A stretch of DNA of 64,000 nucleotides, from positions 372,001 through 436,000 of the forward strand of contig NZ_SUKF01000004.1 of assembly GCF_005047655.1 (NCBI RefSeq). The letters run 5' to 3'. The notes under the pieces were generated by a model. The model was not told where the DNA came from, did not search any database, and worked only from the letters and a program-made list of their open reading frames with translations. The position numbers were made by a program, and so were the translations under genes. Positions 19,816 through 30,371 of the stretch are shown here, piece by piece. The stretch comes from Sinimarinibacterium arenosum (lineage in GTDB: Bacteria > Pseudomonadota > Gammaproteobacteria > Nevskiales > Nevskiaceae). Position 1 is the first letter of the stretch; every line of letters begins with the position of its first letter.

Positions 19816-21333
19816 ATGGAATATTTCGTCAAGAGTGGCAATCCAGAGAAGCAGCGCGTCGCCTGTGTCGTTGTCGGCATTTTTGAGCGCCGGAGTCCGT
19901 CCGAGGCCGCCAATGTTATCGATAAAGGCAGCGACGGTGTGATCGCCAGCGTCATGCGCCGCGGCGACATGGACGGCAAGCTCGGCACGACCGTGATTCT
20001 GCACAATGTCCCCGGCACTTTTGCCGACCGCGTGATGCTGGTGGGGCTCGGGCGCGAGCGCAGCTTTGACGAAACCGCCTTCCGCAAGGCCTCGACTGCC
20101 GCTGCGCGCGCGCTGCGCACGACCGGCGCGATCGATGCGGTGTCGTATCTGACCCACATCCCGGTCAAGGGCCGCGACTTTCAGTGGAACGTGGCCCAGG
20201 CGGTATTGGCGACGACCGACGTCTATTACCGCTTTGACGAATGCCGCGGAGCCAAGGCGCGCGAAGCGCTGCCGGTTCAGAAGCTGGAACGCTATACCTT
20301 CGACGTGCCGCGTCGCTTTGACCTGCCGGCCGGCGAGAAAGGCTTGAACGAGGGTCTGGCGATTGCCGCTGGCGTCAGCCTGGCCAAGGATCTGGGCCAT
20401 CTGCCGGGCAATATCTGCACGCCGACCTATCTGGCCGAGCAGGCCAAGAAGCTGGCTGCCAGCTATACGCCGATCAAGACCAAGATTCTTGAGAAGGCGG
20501 ACATGGAAAAGCTCGGCATGGGGGCGCTGCTGTCGGTTTCGCGCGGTTCGCGTCAGCCGCCGAAGCTGATCGTCATGGAGTACATGAAGGGCCGCAAGAA
20601 TGAAAAGCCGATCGCACTGGTCGGCAAGGGCCTGACCTTCGACGCCGGCGGCATTTCGATCAAGCCGGCCGCGGCGATGGACGAGATGAAGTTCGACATG
20701 ATGGGCGGCGCCAGCGTATTCGGCACGATGAAGGCCATCGCCGAGCTGAAGCTGCCGATCAACGTCGTCGGCATCGTCCCGGCGTCGGAGAACCTGCCGG
20801 ACGGCGATGCCAACAAGCCGGGCGACATCGTCACCAGCATGGCCGGCATCACCATTGAGGTCCTGAATACCGACGCCGAGGGCCGGCTGATCCTGTGCGA
20901 TGCACTGACCTACGCCGAGCAGACCTACCAGCCCTCGTTCTGCATCGACATGGCCACTTTGACCGGCGCCGTCATCATTGCACTGGGCAGCGTTGCCTCG
21001 GGCCTGATGACCAACCACCCGGCGCTCGGCCGTGCGCTGCTGGGCGCTGGCGAGCAGGTCGGCGACCGCGCCTGGGAACTGCCCCTGTGGCCGGAGTACG
21101 ACGGCAATATCGCCAGCGAACATGCGGATATCGCCAACATCGCGACCAAGGGTGCGCGCGAGGCCGGCACCATCATCGGCGCGACCTTCCTGCACCGCTT
21201 CACCAAGAACATGAAGTGGGCGCACCTGGACGTTGCCGGCACCGCCTCGATCGGCAAGCGTGCGACCGGACGGCCAGTGCCGATGCTGGTGCAGTACCTG
21301 ATCAATCAGGCCGCACGCCGGCCAGCGCGCTGA
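19816..21333 (+). CDS. pepA: Leucyl aminopeptidase PepA (M17 family)
   Basis: A 505-residue cytosolic di-metal aminopeptidase that removes N-terminal residues from peptides; in E. coli PepA also binds DNA. The catalytic signature NTDAEGRL is present, and metal/bicarbonate site segments VGKGLTFDAGGISIKP and FDMMGGASVFG are intact. GAGAAGG precedes the ATG at 19816, which starts the usual MEYFVKSG sequence. It is followed by holC and valS, the standard gammaproteobacterial order. Confidence 0.96.
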   Translation: MEYFVKSGNPEKQRVACVVVGIFERRSPSEAANVIDKGSDGVIASVMRRGDMDGKLGTTVILHNVPGTFADRVMLVGLGRERSFDETAFRKASTAAARALRTTGAIDAVSYLTHIPVKGRDFQWNVAQAVLATTDVYYRFDECRGAKAREALPVQKLERYTFDVPRRFDLPAGEKGLNEGLAIAAGVSLAKDLGHLPGNICTPTYLAEQAKKLAASYTPIKTKILEKADMEKLGMGALLSVSRGSRQPPKLIVMEYMKGRKNEKPIALVGKGLTFDAGGISIKPAAAMDEMKFDMMGGASVFGTMKAIAELKLPINVVGIVPASENLPDGDANKPGDIVTSMAGITIEVLNTDAEGRLILCDALTYAEQTYQPSFCIDMATLTGAVIIALGSVASGLMTNHPALGRALLGAGEQVGDRAWELPLWPEYDGNIASEHADIANIATKGAREAGTIIGATFLHRFTKNMKWAHLDVAGTASIGKRATGRPVPMLVQYLINQAARRPAR

Positions 21334-21375
21334 TCTGCGCCGGCGCTGCCGGCTCGGCTCTGGACCGACCCTTCG

Positions 21376-21846
21376 ATGACGCGCATCGACTTCTATATCC
21401 TGCCCGAATCGGCCACCGCCGCAGACAGTCAGGTCATGACCGCATGCCGGCTCTGCGACAAGGCCGCGTCGGCCGGCAAACAGGTCTACGTTCACGCCGT
21501 CGGCGCTGTATCGGCTGAGATCGATACCGCCCTGTGGACGTTCCGTCAGGGCGGATTCATCGCGCACGAGCGCTTCGATCCGGCGGCACCACCACAGGCG
21601 CCGGTGCCGCCTGTGCTGATCGGCGGCGCCGAGCCGCCGGACAGTCATCACGACATCCTGATCAATCTGGACGCCGAGATTCCGGAGTTCTTCAGCCGTT
21701 TCGAGCGGGTACTGGAGATCGTCGCCGGTGATCCCTCGCAGCGGTCCTCGGCGCGCGCGCACTACAAGTACTACCGCGATCGCGGCTACGAACTGAACAC
21801 GTTCGAGCAAAGCGAATCCGGCGCCTGGCGCCAGCGCCGGAGCTGA
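21376..21846 (+). CDS. holC: DNA polymerase III chi subunit HolC
   Basis: A 156-residue chi subunit of the clamp loader, which links it to single-strand binding protein. [12 protein letters not shown], the central [17 protein letters not shown] and the C-terminal [14 protein letters not shown] match the family. The position between pepA and valS is the conserved one. Confidence 0.93.
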   Translation: MTRIDFYILPESATAADSQVMTACRLCDKAASAGKQVYVHAVGAVSAEIDTALWTFRQGGFIAHERFDPAAPPQAPVPPVLIGGAEPPDSHHDILINLDAEIPEFFSRFERVLEIVAGDPSQRSSARAHYKYYRDRGYELNTFEQSESGAWRQRRS

Positions 21847-21934
21847 GCCCCCGACCCGCTGCGGGGCGTGGTTGATTACAATTGCGCCCCTTGCGCAGAC
21901 GCGCATCCCGCCTACGCCTCTGTCGACCGACTCC

Positions 21935-24736
21935 ATGGACAAGATTTTCGATCCCCGCGCCATCGAAGCCCGCTGGTGCGCCAGCTGGGAACAAAACGGC
22001 TACGCCCAGCCGGAAACCGCCGCCAGCCTGCGTGGTGTTGATCGCGCCAGCCTGAAGCCGTACAGCATTGTGATTCCGCCGCCGAACGTCACCGGCACGC
22101 TGCACATGGGGCACGCGTTCCAGCACGCGGTGATGGATGCGCTGACGCGCTACCACCGCATGCTCGGATGCGACACCGCGTGGATTCCCGGCACCGACCA
22201 TGCCGGCATCGCCACGCAGATGGTGGTCGAACGCCAGCTCGCCGCCCAGGGCATCAAGCGCACCGATCTCGGCCGCGACAAGTTTCTTGAAAAAGTCTGG
22301 GAATGGAAGGAGTACTCGGGCGGCACGATCACCAACCAGATCCGCCGCATGGGCAATTCGGTGGACTGGTCGCGCGAACATTTCACGATGGACGACACGC
22401 TCAGCCGCGCCGTCACCGAAGAATTCGTGCGCCTGCACGCCGAGGGCCTGATCTACCGCGGCAAGCGTCTGGTCAACTGGGATCCGGTGCTGCTGACGGC
22501 CATCTCCGATCTCGAAGTCGAATCCAAGGAAGAAAACGGCAAGCTGTGGCACTTCCGCTATCCGCTGGCATCCGGCAGCGGCCATCTGGTGGTCGCAACT
22601 ACGCGCCCGGAGACCATGCTGGGCGACAGCGCCGTGGCCGTGCACCCGGAAGACGACCGCTACAAGCACCTGATCGGCCAGTCGGTGCGACTGCCGCTGT
22701 GCGATCGCGAGATTCCGATCATCGGTGACGACTACGTCGATCGCGAGTTCGGCACCGGCGTGGTCAAGATCACGCCGGCGCACGATTTCAACGACTACGC
22801 GGTCGGCCAGCGCCACGCGTTGCCGGTCATCAATGTGTTCACCCCGACGGCCCATATCAACGACGAGGCGCCGGCGGCCTATCGCGGCCTCGATCGCTAC
22901 GACGCGCGTACCCGCATCGTCGAGGATCTGGAAAAGCTGGGCCTGGTCGACAAGATCGACGACCACAAGCTGATGGTGCCGCGCGGCGACCGCAGCGGCG
23001 TTGTGGTCGAGCCGTATCTGACCGATCAATGGTTCGTCGACATGAAGACTCTGGCCGAGCGCTCGCTGGCCTCGGTCGAGGACGGCCGCACGCGGTTTGT
23101 TCCGGAAAACTGGATCAATACATACAAGCAGTGGCTCAACAACATCCAGGACTGGTGCATCTCGCGCAACCTGTGGTGGGGTCACCGCATTCCCGCGTGG
23201 TACGACGATGCGGGCAACATTTACGTTGGTCGCAGCGAAGACGAGATCCGCGCAAATCCGGCCTACGCCAGTACGCTCAGCGCGGACACCATCCTGCGTC
23301 GCGACGAGGATACGTTCGACACCTGGTTCTCATCAGCGCTGTGGCCGTTCTCGACCCTGGGCTGGCCGGAGCAGACTGAAGACCTCAAGCGCTGGTATCC
23401 CACCAACGTGTTGGTCACCGGCTTCGACATCATCTTCTTCTGGGTCGCCCGCATGTCGATGATGGGCCTGCACTTCATGGGAGAAGTGCCGTTCCGCGAG
23501 GTCTACATCACCGGTCTGGTGCGTGACGCCGAAGGCAACAAGATGTCCAAGTCCAAGGGCAACGTGCTCGACCCGCTGGATCTGGTCGACGGTATCAGCC
23601 TCGAGGATCTGGTCAGCAAGCGCACCACCGGCCTGATGCAGCCACAGATGGCGGCCAAGATCGAAGCTGCAACGCGGCGCCAGTACCCGCAGGGCATCGA
23701 GCCGGTCGGCGTGGACGCACTGCGCTTCACCTTCCTGGCGCTGGCCTCGACCGGTCGCGACATCCGCTTCGACTCATCCCGCGCGTCCGGCTATCGCAAT
23801 TTCTGCAACAAGATCTGGAATGCCGCGCGCTTCGTGCTGATGCAGTGCGAGGACAAGGATTGCGGCCAGGACGAATCCTTGCCGCACACCTTGTCTGCTG
23901 CAGATCGCTGGATCGTGTCACGTCTGCAGAAAGTCGAAGCCGAGGTCGCGGAGTTGTTCCGCACATATCGCTTCGATCTGCTGTCGCAGACGCTGTACCA
24001 GTTCGTCTGGAACGAGTACTGCGACTGGTATCTGGAGCTGTCCAAACCGGCGCTGCAGGACGGCGACGCCGAGGCGCAGCGCGGCAGCCGCCGCACGCTG
24101 GTGCGCGTACTGGAAACGATCCTGCGCCTGCTGCACCCGCTGATGCCATTCATTACCGAGGAAGTCTGGCAGCGCGTCGCGCCGCTGGCAGCCTGCAGTG
24201 GTGAAACCCTGATGCTGGCGCCTTACCCGGTCAGCGATGCTGCGCGCATTGATGAAAATGCCGAAGCGGATATCGAATGGCTCAAGGGCTTCATCCTCGG
24301 GATCCGCCAGATCCGCGGTGAAATGGACATTTCACCCGCCAAGACCATCCCGGTGCTGCTGCAGAACGCCAGCGCCAGCGATCGCACGCGCGTCGAGGCA
24401 ATGCTCGGCAGCATTCGCTTCCTTGCCAAAGTGGAGGCGCCCCGGATTCTTGAATCCGGCGACGAAGCGCCGCAGTCCGCTACCGCACTGCTGGGCCAGA
24501 TGAGCCTGCTGGTCCCGATGGCCGGACTGATCGACAAGGAAGCCGAACTGGTCCGCCTGAGCAAGCAGATCGCCAAGCTCGAATCCGACCTCGAAAAAAC
24601 TACGGCCCGCCTGAGCAATCCCAACTTCGGCAAAGCCCCCGAGCACGTGCAACAGCAAACGCGTGATCTGGTGGCCAAGCAGCAGCAGGATCTCGACGCG
24701 CTACGCGTGCAGCACGGCCGTATCGAGTCGCTCTAG
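21935..24736 (+). CDS. valS: Valyl-tRNA synthetase
   Basis: A 933-residue class Ia synthetase charging tRNA-Val. The HIGH motif appears as TLHMGHAF and the KMSKS loop as NKMSKSKGN; the CP1 editing domain includes [15 protein letters not shown] and the following insert. A C-terminal coiled coil (about residues 865-930) is present. The ATG at 21935 was chosen since [14 protein letters not shown] begins the family sequence. A codon-level stop separates it from the convergent patatin gene by only four bases. Confidence 0.97.
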   Translation: MDKIFDPRAIEARWCASWEQNGYAQPETAASLRGVDRASLKPYSIVIPPPNVTGTLHMGHAFQHAVMDALTRYHRMLGCDTAWIPGTDHAGIATQMVVERQLAAQGIKRTDLGRDKFLEKVWEWKEYSGGTITNQIRRMGNSVDWSREHFTMDDTLSRAVTEEFVRLHAEGLIYRGKRLVNWDPVLLTAISDLEVESKEENGKLWHFRYPLASGSGHLVVATTRPETMLGDSAVAVHPEDDRYKHLIGQSVRLPLCDREIPIIGDDYVDREFGTGVVKITPAHDFNDYAVGQRHALPVINVFTPTAHINDEAPAAYRGLDRYDARTRIVEDLEKLGLVDKIDDHKLMVPRGDRSGVVVEPYLTDQWFVDMKTLAERSLASVEDGRTRFVPENWINTYKQWLNNIQDWCISRNLWWGHRIPAWYDDAGNIYVGRSEDEIRANPAYASTLSADTILRRDEDTFDTWFSSALWPFSTLGWPEQTEDLKRWYPTNVLVTGFDIIFFWVARMSMMGLHFMGEVPFREVYITGLVRDAEGNKMSKSKGNVLDPLDLVDGISLEDLVSKRTTGLMQPQMAAKIEAATRRQYPQGIEPVGVDALRFTFLALASTGRDIRFDSSRASGYRNFCNKIWNAARFVLMQCEDKDCGQDESLPHTLSAADRWIVSRLQKVEAEVAELFRTYRFDLLSQTLYQFVWNEYCDWYLELSKPALQDGDAEAQRGSRRTLVRVLETILRLLHPLMPFITEEVWQRVAPLAACSGETLMLAPYPVSDAARIDENAEADIEWLKGFILGIRQIRGEMDISPAKTIPVLLQNASASDRTRVEAMLGSIRFLAKVEAPRILESGDEAPQSATALLGQMSLLVPMAGLIDKEAELVRLSKQIAKLESDLEKTTARLSNPNFGKAPEHVQQQTRDLVAKQQQDLDALRVQHGRIESL

Positions 24737-24740
24737 CGAT

Positions 24741-26243
24741 TTACGCCGGCCGCGGACGCACGACCTGCAGCGCAGGCTTGCTGGCCGCACTCTGCCCGCC
24801 GCCCACACGCGGCAAGCCTGGCGAACGTTCGAGCCGCTCGACACAGTCGTTCAGCGTCTGGCTGATCAGCGTCTGGTTGCGGATCATCTCGATCCGCGGC
24901 CAGGTCGCGCGTTCGCCTTCCAGCATGAAACGTTTGATCGCGTCCATGCTTGGATTGCTGGTGACGTTGGCGTAACGCCACAGACTGACTTCGGGAATGA
25001 TGTTGATGTTGCCGCGGTACTCCTGCTCCAGCACCGACCCCGCAATATCCAGCGTCCGTGCCAAGCCGCCCGCAGGGAGATTCTGCCGCACCAGATCCAC
25101 CAGACTCTTGGCCTGCGTTCGCACCGACGAAAATGCGTAGTTGCGCACGGTATCCAGGACACCGCCCTCTCCCGGTTCGTGATGCGTCACAAACGGCAGC
25201 ACGTGCGGGTTGGTCTGACTGACGATGAAGTGATTGACGTTGTGCAGACGCCGCATGCGCAGGATCGGCAAATCTGACTTCAGCGACCCGTCGTTCCAGC
25301 GCAGCAGCGGCATATACGGCACGCGTTGCTGATTCTCGTCCTGGGTCATCAACATGACCGGCGGGAACAGCACCGGCACCGCACACGAGGCCAGAATCGC
25401 CTCGTGCAGATAGAGATACGGGAAGGTCAGATAGTTCAGCAGCCGTGGGGGCTGATTCACCCCGGCCGGCGAAACGGTGATATTGACCACGCGGCCGGAA
25501 AGCTTGTGCGCCTCTTCAAACGTCAGATCGCCGACATTGGCCGCAATGGCCTTGCGCAACTGATTCTGATCCATCATCGCGCGATTACGCAGCATGTCGC
25601 GCCACGGCAGAATGCGCCAGAAATGGTAGTAGGCCGCCTCGGGATCCAGCAGCTTTTCGACTTCCGACGGCGCCCGCGAACCGATCGTCGCGCCCACGAC
25701 AGATCCGGCACTCGACCCTGACATGATCGATGGCACCAGGCCTTCCCGATACAGCGCCTTGACCACACCGACGTGAAACAACCCGAGGGTTGCCCCCCCC
25801 GACAGCATCAGCGCCGAACGACCGTAGCTTTGCGCCAGATCATGAAAAAACTGCATCTTGGCCGGACGTGGGAACGCCGGATGATCGGTATCACAAAGCC
25901 AGTCCAGCACATCGGCGATTTCAGCGATGTACTCGTGAATCAGGCGCTTGGTACCGACATAGGCGTGACCGTACAAGGCCGCACTGCCGGTATTGCCCAG
26001 ATTCCAGTGCAATCCCTGTCGCAGATGATGAACCAGCTTCGGCACGGCATCTTCCTGCCGATACTGGCGAACCTGCCGCAGACGCGCGCGAATCAGGCGC
26101 CAGTCGTAGTCGGACGACGCATCTTCCGAGCGCCAGTCGTCGCGACCATCCATGCGATCGACAATCTCGGCAGCCTCGCGCCAAGACGCATAGTCCAGCG
26201 CATTTCTCATGTCCTTCAGCAGTTCACGCTTCTTGCGGTCCAC
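24741..26243 (-). CDS. Patatin-like phospholipase with N-terminal DUF3336
   Basis: A 500-residue predicted lipid acyl hydrolase. DUF3336 covers about residues 1-140. The patatin domain follows, with the oxyanion loop GGATLGLFHVGVV, nucleophile motif GSSAGS and the catalytic Asp in WNDGSLKSDLP. Eukaryotic DUF3336 proteins include triacylglycerol lipases; bacterial members are thought to act on storage lipid or phospholipid but are little studied. No signal peptide is seen. Confidence 0.9.
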   Translation of the reverse strand: MDRKKRELLKDMRNALDYASWREAAEIVDRMDGRDDWRSEDASSDYDWRLIRARLRQVRQYRQEDAVPKLVHHLRQGLHWNLGNTGSAALYGHAYVGTKRLIHEYIAEIADVLDWLCDTDHPAFPRPAKMQFFHDLAQSYGRSALMLSGGATLGLFHVGVVKALYREGLVPSIMSGSSAGSVVGATIGSRAPSEVEKLLDPEAAYYHFWRILPWRDMLRNRAMMDQNQLRKAIAANVGDLTFEEAHKLSGRVVNITVSPAGVNQPPRLLNYLTFPYLYLHEAILASCAVPVLFPPVMLMTQDENQQRVPYMPLLRWNDGSLKSDLPILRMRRLHNVNHFIVSQTNPHVLPFVTHHEPGEGGVLDTVRNYAFSSVRTQAKSLVDLVRQNLPAGGLARTLDIAGSVLEQEYRGNINIIPEVSLWRYANVTSNPSMDAIKRFMLEGERATWPRIEMIRNQTLISQTLNDCVERLERSPGLPRVGGGQSAASKPALQVVRPRPA

Positions 26244-26386
26244 CCGGCGCCTCGCTATCGAATCCGACGCTTCAGATGGTGGATCGCCGGCGCCACAACC
26301 GCAAGTTCCGCAGACCGGGAATTTACGCCGCCGGGCGGCATAAACCCCTTACACTGGTCCGTATATCGCCCATCGTCCGAAAATCC

Positions 26387-27298
26387 ATGAGCGCTCCTCT
26401 GCATCAGGCCCTGCAACGCCTCGACACCATCATTCTCGGTAAATCCGCCGAGCTCAGACTGGCCATGGCCTGCCTGCTTGCACGCGGCCATCTGCTGATC
26501 GAAGACGTTCCCGGCGTCGGCAAGACGACGCTGGCGCTGGCGCTGGCACGCGTACTGGGACTGCAGTTCCAGCGTGTGCAATTCACCAGCGACCTGCTGC
26601 CGGCCGACGTGCTGGGCGTATCCGTATTTGAAACCGGCACCGGTGCCTTCCGCTTTCATCCCGGACCGATCTTCGCGCAGCTGGTGCTGGCGGACGAAGT
26701 CAATCGCGCGAGCCCGAAAACGCAATCGGCACTGCTTGAAGCAATGGAAGAACGCCAGGTCACTGTCGAAGGCCAGACCCGTCCGCTGCCACAGCCGTTC
26801 TTCGTCATCGCCACACAGAATCCGGCCACGCAGATCGGCACCTTCCCGTTGCCTGAATCTCAGCTCGACCGCTTCCTGATGCGAATCTCGCTGGGCTACC
26901 CGCCCGCGGAGGCGGAAAAAGCCCTGCTGATGGAGCGCGATCGCCGCGATCTGCTACTCGACACCGCCGCGGTGCTCGATCCGGAACAGGTTCTGCACCT
27001 TCAGCAGCAGGTTGCACAGGTCCGCACCGCGCCCGCGCTGATCGACTACATCCTCGCTCTGGTTCATCGCACCCGCGAATTGCCTGGCTTGCGCCAAGGT
27101 CTATCGCCGCGCGCTGGACTTGCCCTGCGCCGCGCTGCTCAGGCCTGGGCACTGCTGGAAGGTCGTCAGGGCGTAATTCCGGAAGACGTGCAGGCCGTGT
27201 TCACCGCCGTCGTCGACCACCGACTGCAGACCACCGCGGAGAGCGAGAAGGGCGGCATCGGCGCCGCAGACGTTCTGGCCCAGGTCGCGATTCCGTGA
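26387..27298 (+). CDS. MoxR-family AAA ATPase
   Basis: A 303-residue AAA+ ATPase. Walker A is [12 protein letters not shown], Walker B VLADEVNRASPKTQ, and the sensor region IATQNPATQIGTFPLPESQLDRF is fully conserved. MoxR proteins act as chaperones for assembly of neighbouring complexes. The next two genes encode DUF58 and transglutaminase-like proteins, the standard MoxR-DUF58-TgpA trio. The frame runs open upstream but the ATG at 26387 gives normal family length. Confidence 0.93.
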   Translation: MSAPLHQALQRLDTIILGKSAELRLAMACLLARGHLLIEDVPGVGKTTLALALARVLGLQFQRVQFTSDLLPADVLGVSVFETGTGAFRFHPGPIFAQLVLADEVNRASPKTQSALLEAMEERQVTVEGQTRPLPQPFFVIATQNPATQIGTFPLPESQLDRFLMRISLGYPPAEAEKALLMERDRRDLLLDTAAVLDPEQVLHLQQQVAQVRTAPALIDYILALVHRTRELPGLRQGLSPRAGLALRRAAQAWALLEGRQGVIPEDVQAVFTAVVDHRLQTTAESEKGGIGAADVLAQVAIP

Positions 27299-27408
27299 CA
27301 CGAACCTCGGCGTCCCTGTTTGCGCGCTGGAACCCAAGACGCAGTCCGGTCGCCGCATCCTGCAGCGAATCCGGTCGCTGTGCGCTGACGCCTGGACGCT
27401 GATCCGCC

Positions 27409-28422
27409 ATGCGGCTCTGGCTGGTGTTCAAGATCCTGCTGCATCCACTGCGCGCAGCCCAGGACCGCATCGACGCCTGGGTGATGGCTCGGGTCAAACG
27501 TCAGCCCGGCCCCATCGATATCGGCCGCAAGCGTGTCTACATCCTGCCGACCCGCTTCGGCTACGGCTTCGCCCTGCTCGCATTCGTGATGCTGCTCGGG
27601 GCGATGAACTACTCCAACAGCATGGCATTCATGCTGACCTTCCTGCTGGCTGGAATCGGCCTGATCAACATGCATCACACGCATGCGAATCTCGCCCATC
27701 TGCGATTGCAGGCCGGCACCTGCGAGCCGGTCTTCGCCGGCGAAACTGCGCACTTCCAGGTCAGGGTCGACAATCCGTCCACCGCCCCCCGCTACTCGCT
27801 GGCATTGAGCTGGCCCAAGCAGGACGAGCATGCACAGCTTGGCGATGTCAGCGCACGCGACAGCGTGACCTTGACGCTGAGCCAGCCTGCGAGTCGGCGC
27901 GGCTGGTTGCGCGCCGGCGTTTTCAGCCTCGCCACCGAATACCCGCTCGGCCTGTTTCACGCTTGGACCTGGGCTGAACTGGAGATGAGCTGCCTGGTGT
28001 ATCCACGTCCGGCACCCGCCGGCCCGCAACCGCCCGCCAGCGCCGGCTACGGCGGCTTGTCCAGCAGTGGCCGCAGCGGGCAGGACGAGTTCGCCGGTCT
28101 CCGCAGTTATCAGCGCGGTGACACCCTGCATTCGATCCATTGGAAGAGCCTGCCCAAGCTGCGCACGCCAATGGTCAAGCAGTTCGCCGAAACCCTGGAT
28201 CAGGAACTGTGGCTGGACTGGTCGGCTGTGAGCGCGCTGGATACCGAAGCACGACTGTCGCAGCTGACGCGCTGGGTGCTCGACGCCGAGGCGGGTCAAC
28301 GCAACTATGGACTGCGCCTACCCGGACAGACCCTCGCACCGAGCCACGGCGCGGCGCACCGCTTCGCCTGCCTCAAGGCTCTGGCTTTGTTCCAGACGCC
28401 CGACCACGACGACGCCGCATGA
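27409..28422 (+). CDS. DUF58 domain protein
   Basis: A 337-residue membrane-anchored protein. Two adjacent hydrophobic segments (about 48-85) are followed by a beta-rich region and the DUF58 core DEFAGLRSYQRGDTLHSIHWK, with a von Willebrand-like fold expected after it (ELWLDWS). An in-frame TGA at 27400 fixes the start at 27409. It ends in ATGA overlap with the tgpA-like gene. The role in other bacteria is tied to MoxR and envelope stress, but is not biochemically defined. Confidence 0.88.
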   Translation: MRLWLVFKILLHPLRAAQDRIDAWVMARVKRQPGPIDIGRKRVYILPTRFGYGFALLAFVMLLGAMNYSNSMAFMLTFLLAGIGLINMHHTHANLAHLRLQAGTCEPVFAGETAHFQVRVDNPSTAPRYSLALSWPKQDEHAQLGDVSARDSVTLTLSQPASRRGWLRAGVFSLATEYPLGLFHAWTWAELEMSCLVYPRPAPAGPQPPASAGYGGLSSSGRSGQDEFAGLRSYQRGDTLHSIHWKSLPKLRTPMVKQFAETLDQELWLDWSAVSALDTEARLSQLTRWVLDAEAGQRNYGLRLPGQTLAPSHGAAHRFACLKALALFQTPDHDDAA

Positions 28423-30371
28423 ACGAGTATCTGCCGCTGCTGACTCTGTGGCGCTTGCTCGGCGTGCTGGCGCTGACGATGTCCCCCCATCTGCTGCGCC
28501 TGCCGGTGTGGGTTTCGCTGTTGATCACCGCACTGCTGTCATGGCGCGCGCTCAGCGCCTATCACCAATGGCCGATGCCGCGAATGCCACTGAAAGTCGT
28601 GCTGACGCTGCTCGCTGGCGGCGGGATCGTAGCGCAGTACGGCAGCGTGTCCGGTCAGCAGGCCGGTACCGCGCTGCTTTGCCTGATGGCCGCACTGAAA
28701 TTGCTCGAGCTGAAGGCGCGCCGCGACGTCATGGTCATGGTGTTCCTGATGTACTTCCTGCTGCTGACCCACTTTCTGGTGTCGCAGGAGATCTGGACCG
28801 TCGCCTTCCTGCTGATCTGCGCCGTGGCGATCACCGCGATCCTCATCGAGTGCCAGCATCGCGGCGCACTGTCGCCGCGCCTGACCCTGCGCAAGAGCGG
28901 CATCATGGTCGCGCAGGCACTGCCGCTGATGATCGTCATGTTCGTGCTGTTTCCGCGCATTCCCGGCCCCCTGTGGGGCCTGCCGGCCGACGCCGGCGCC
29001 GCGCGCAGCGGCCTGTCCGACACAATGTCGCCCGGCGACATCTCCAGCTTGATCGAGTCCGACGAAATCGCATTCCGTGTGCGCTTCGACACGGCGCCAC
29101 CCGCAAACAGTGCAATGTACTGGCGCGGACCGGTACTCGACCATTTCGACGGACGCACGTGGGAAAACGCCTTCCCGATCACGGCAGCGGGCTATGAACC
29201 GGAGATCGAACGACTCGGCCAGCGCGTCGTCTACGAAATCACGCTGGAACCGCATCGCATGCGCTGGCTGTTCGGCCTCGATCTGCCGCGCCGCGATCAC
29301 CTGCCAGGTGACGCCATCATGTCGCGTGAAGCGCAGCTGATGGCGACCAAGTCGGTCATCGAGCGACGGCGCTATAGCCTGGTCTCTGACACCGACTACC
29401 GTCTGCAGCCAACCGCAACCGAACGCATGGTCCGGCGCAATCTTGCGCTTCCTGCCAAGTTCAACCCGCAGACCCTGGAGCTGGGGCGACGCTGGCGCCA
29501 GTCACTGGGCAACGATGCCCGTATCGTTGATGCCGCGCTGCGCATGTTCCGTGAACAGCCCTTCGTCTACACCTTGCGTCCGCCACCGCTCGGCCGTAAC
29601 AGCGCGGACGAATTTCTGTTCACCACCCGCCGCGGATTTTGCGAACACTACGCCAGCGCCTTCACCCTCCTGATGCGTGCCGCGGACGTTCCGGCGCGCG
29701 TCGTCACCGGCTATCAGGGTGGACAGCTCAACGAGATCGGCGGCTACTACGTCGTGCGCCAATCGGACGCCCACGCCTGGAGCGAGGTGTGGCTCTCCGG
29801 CCGCGGCTGGGTCCGCGTCGATCCGACCGCGGCAGTTGCCCCTGAACGCATCGAACGTGGCATCGAAGGATCGATCAGCGCAGGCGAGGGCCTGCCTGGC
29901 TATCTATCCAACCGCACCCGTCTGCGCTTTTACTTCGAAGCGCGCTGGGATTGGATCAACGCCCGCTGGAACGCAATGGTGCTGGCCTACGGCCCGGAGC
30001 TGCAGCAGCAATTCCTGTCGCGCTTCGGTCTCGACGATCTGCGCAGCATGATCCTGGCGCTGACCGTGATCGTGACCCTGGCCATGGCCGCCGTTGGGCT
30101 GGTGCTGCTGCGGCAATCGTTGCCGGCGCCCATCAGGGACCCCGCACTGCGCGAGTGGCGACGATTCACACGCAAGCTGGGCAAGTTGGGATTGGTCCAG
30201 CGAACGGATGAAGGGCCGCGTGACTTCATCAATCGCGTGAATGAATTGCACCCCGACTTGAGCGAGCGCGCCAACCGGATACTGATGCTCTACCTGAACA
30301 ATCGATATCTGGATAACCGCGACGCTACCGTGGCGGATCTTCGGCAGGCCGTCAGCGCGCTGCGCTTATAG
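28419..30371 (+). CDS. tgpA: TgpA-like transmembrane transglutaminase (DUF3488)
   Basis: A 650-residue inner-membrane protein. The first 170 residues contain about six membrane segments (DUF3488). The periplasmic transglutaminase-like domain (about 330-500) has the catalytic Cys in TRRGFCEHYASAF, His in SDAHAWSEVW and Asp in RVDPTAAV. A further membrane helix near 550 and a C-terminal DUF4129-like tail follow. Pseudomonas TgpA (668 residues) is essential; its substrate is unknown. The stop overlaps the kynA end on the other strand by six bases. Confidence 0.88.
   Translation: MNEYLPLLTLWRLLGVLALTMSPHLLRLPVWVSLLITALLSWRALSAYHQWPMPRMPLKVVLTLLAGGGIVAQYGSVSGQQAGTALLCLMAALKLLELKARRDVMVMVFLMYFLLLTHFLVSQEIWTVAFLLICAVAITAILIECQHRGALSPRLTLRKSGIMVAQALPLMIVMFVLFPRIPGPLWGLPADAGAARSGLSDTMSPGDISSLIESDEIAFRVRFDTAPPANSAMYWRGPVLDHFDGRTWENAFPITAAGYEPEIERLGQRVVYEITLEPHRMRWLFGLDLPRRDHLPGDAIMSREAQLMATKSVIERRRYSLVSDTDYRLQPTATERMVRRNLALPAKFNPQTLELGRRWRQSLGNDARIVDAALRMFREQPFVYTLRPPPLGRNSADEFLFTTRRGFCEHYASAFTLLMRAADVPARVVTGYQGGQLNEIGGYYVVRQSDAHAWSEVWLSGRGWVRVDPTAAVAPERIERGIEGSISAGEGLPGYLSNRTRLRFYFEARWDWINARWNAMVLAYGPELQQQFLSRFGLDDLRSMILALTVIVTLAMAAVGLVLLRQSLPAPIRDPALREWRRFTRKLGKLGLVQRTDEGPRDFINRVNELHPDLSERANRILMLYLNNRYLDNRDATVADLRQAVSALRL

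Noticed and set aside
19597-21963. Very long open frame on the minus strand opposite pepA and holC
   Set aside because: It is antisense to two certain genes, low in complexity (His/Gln/Arg-rich) and typical of GC-rich shadow frames.
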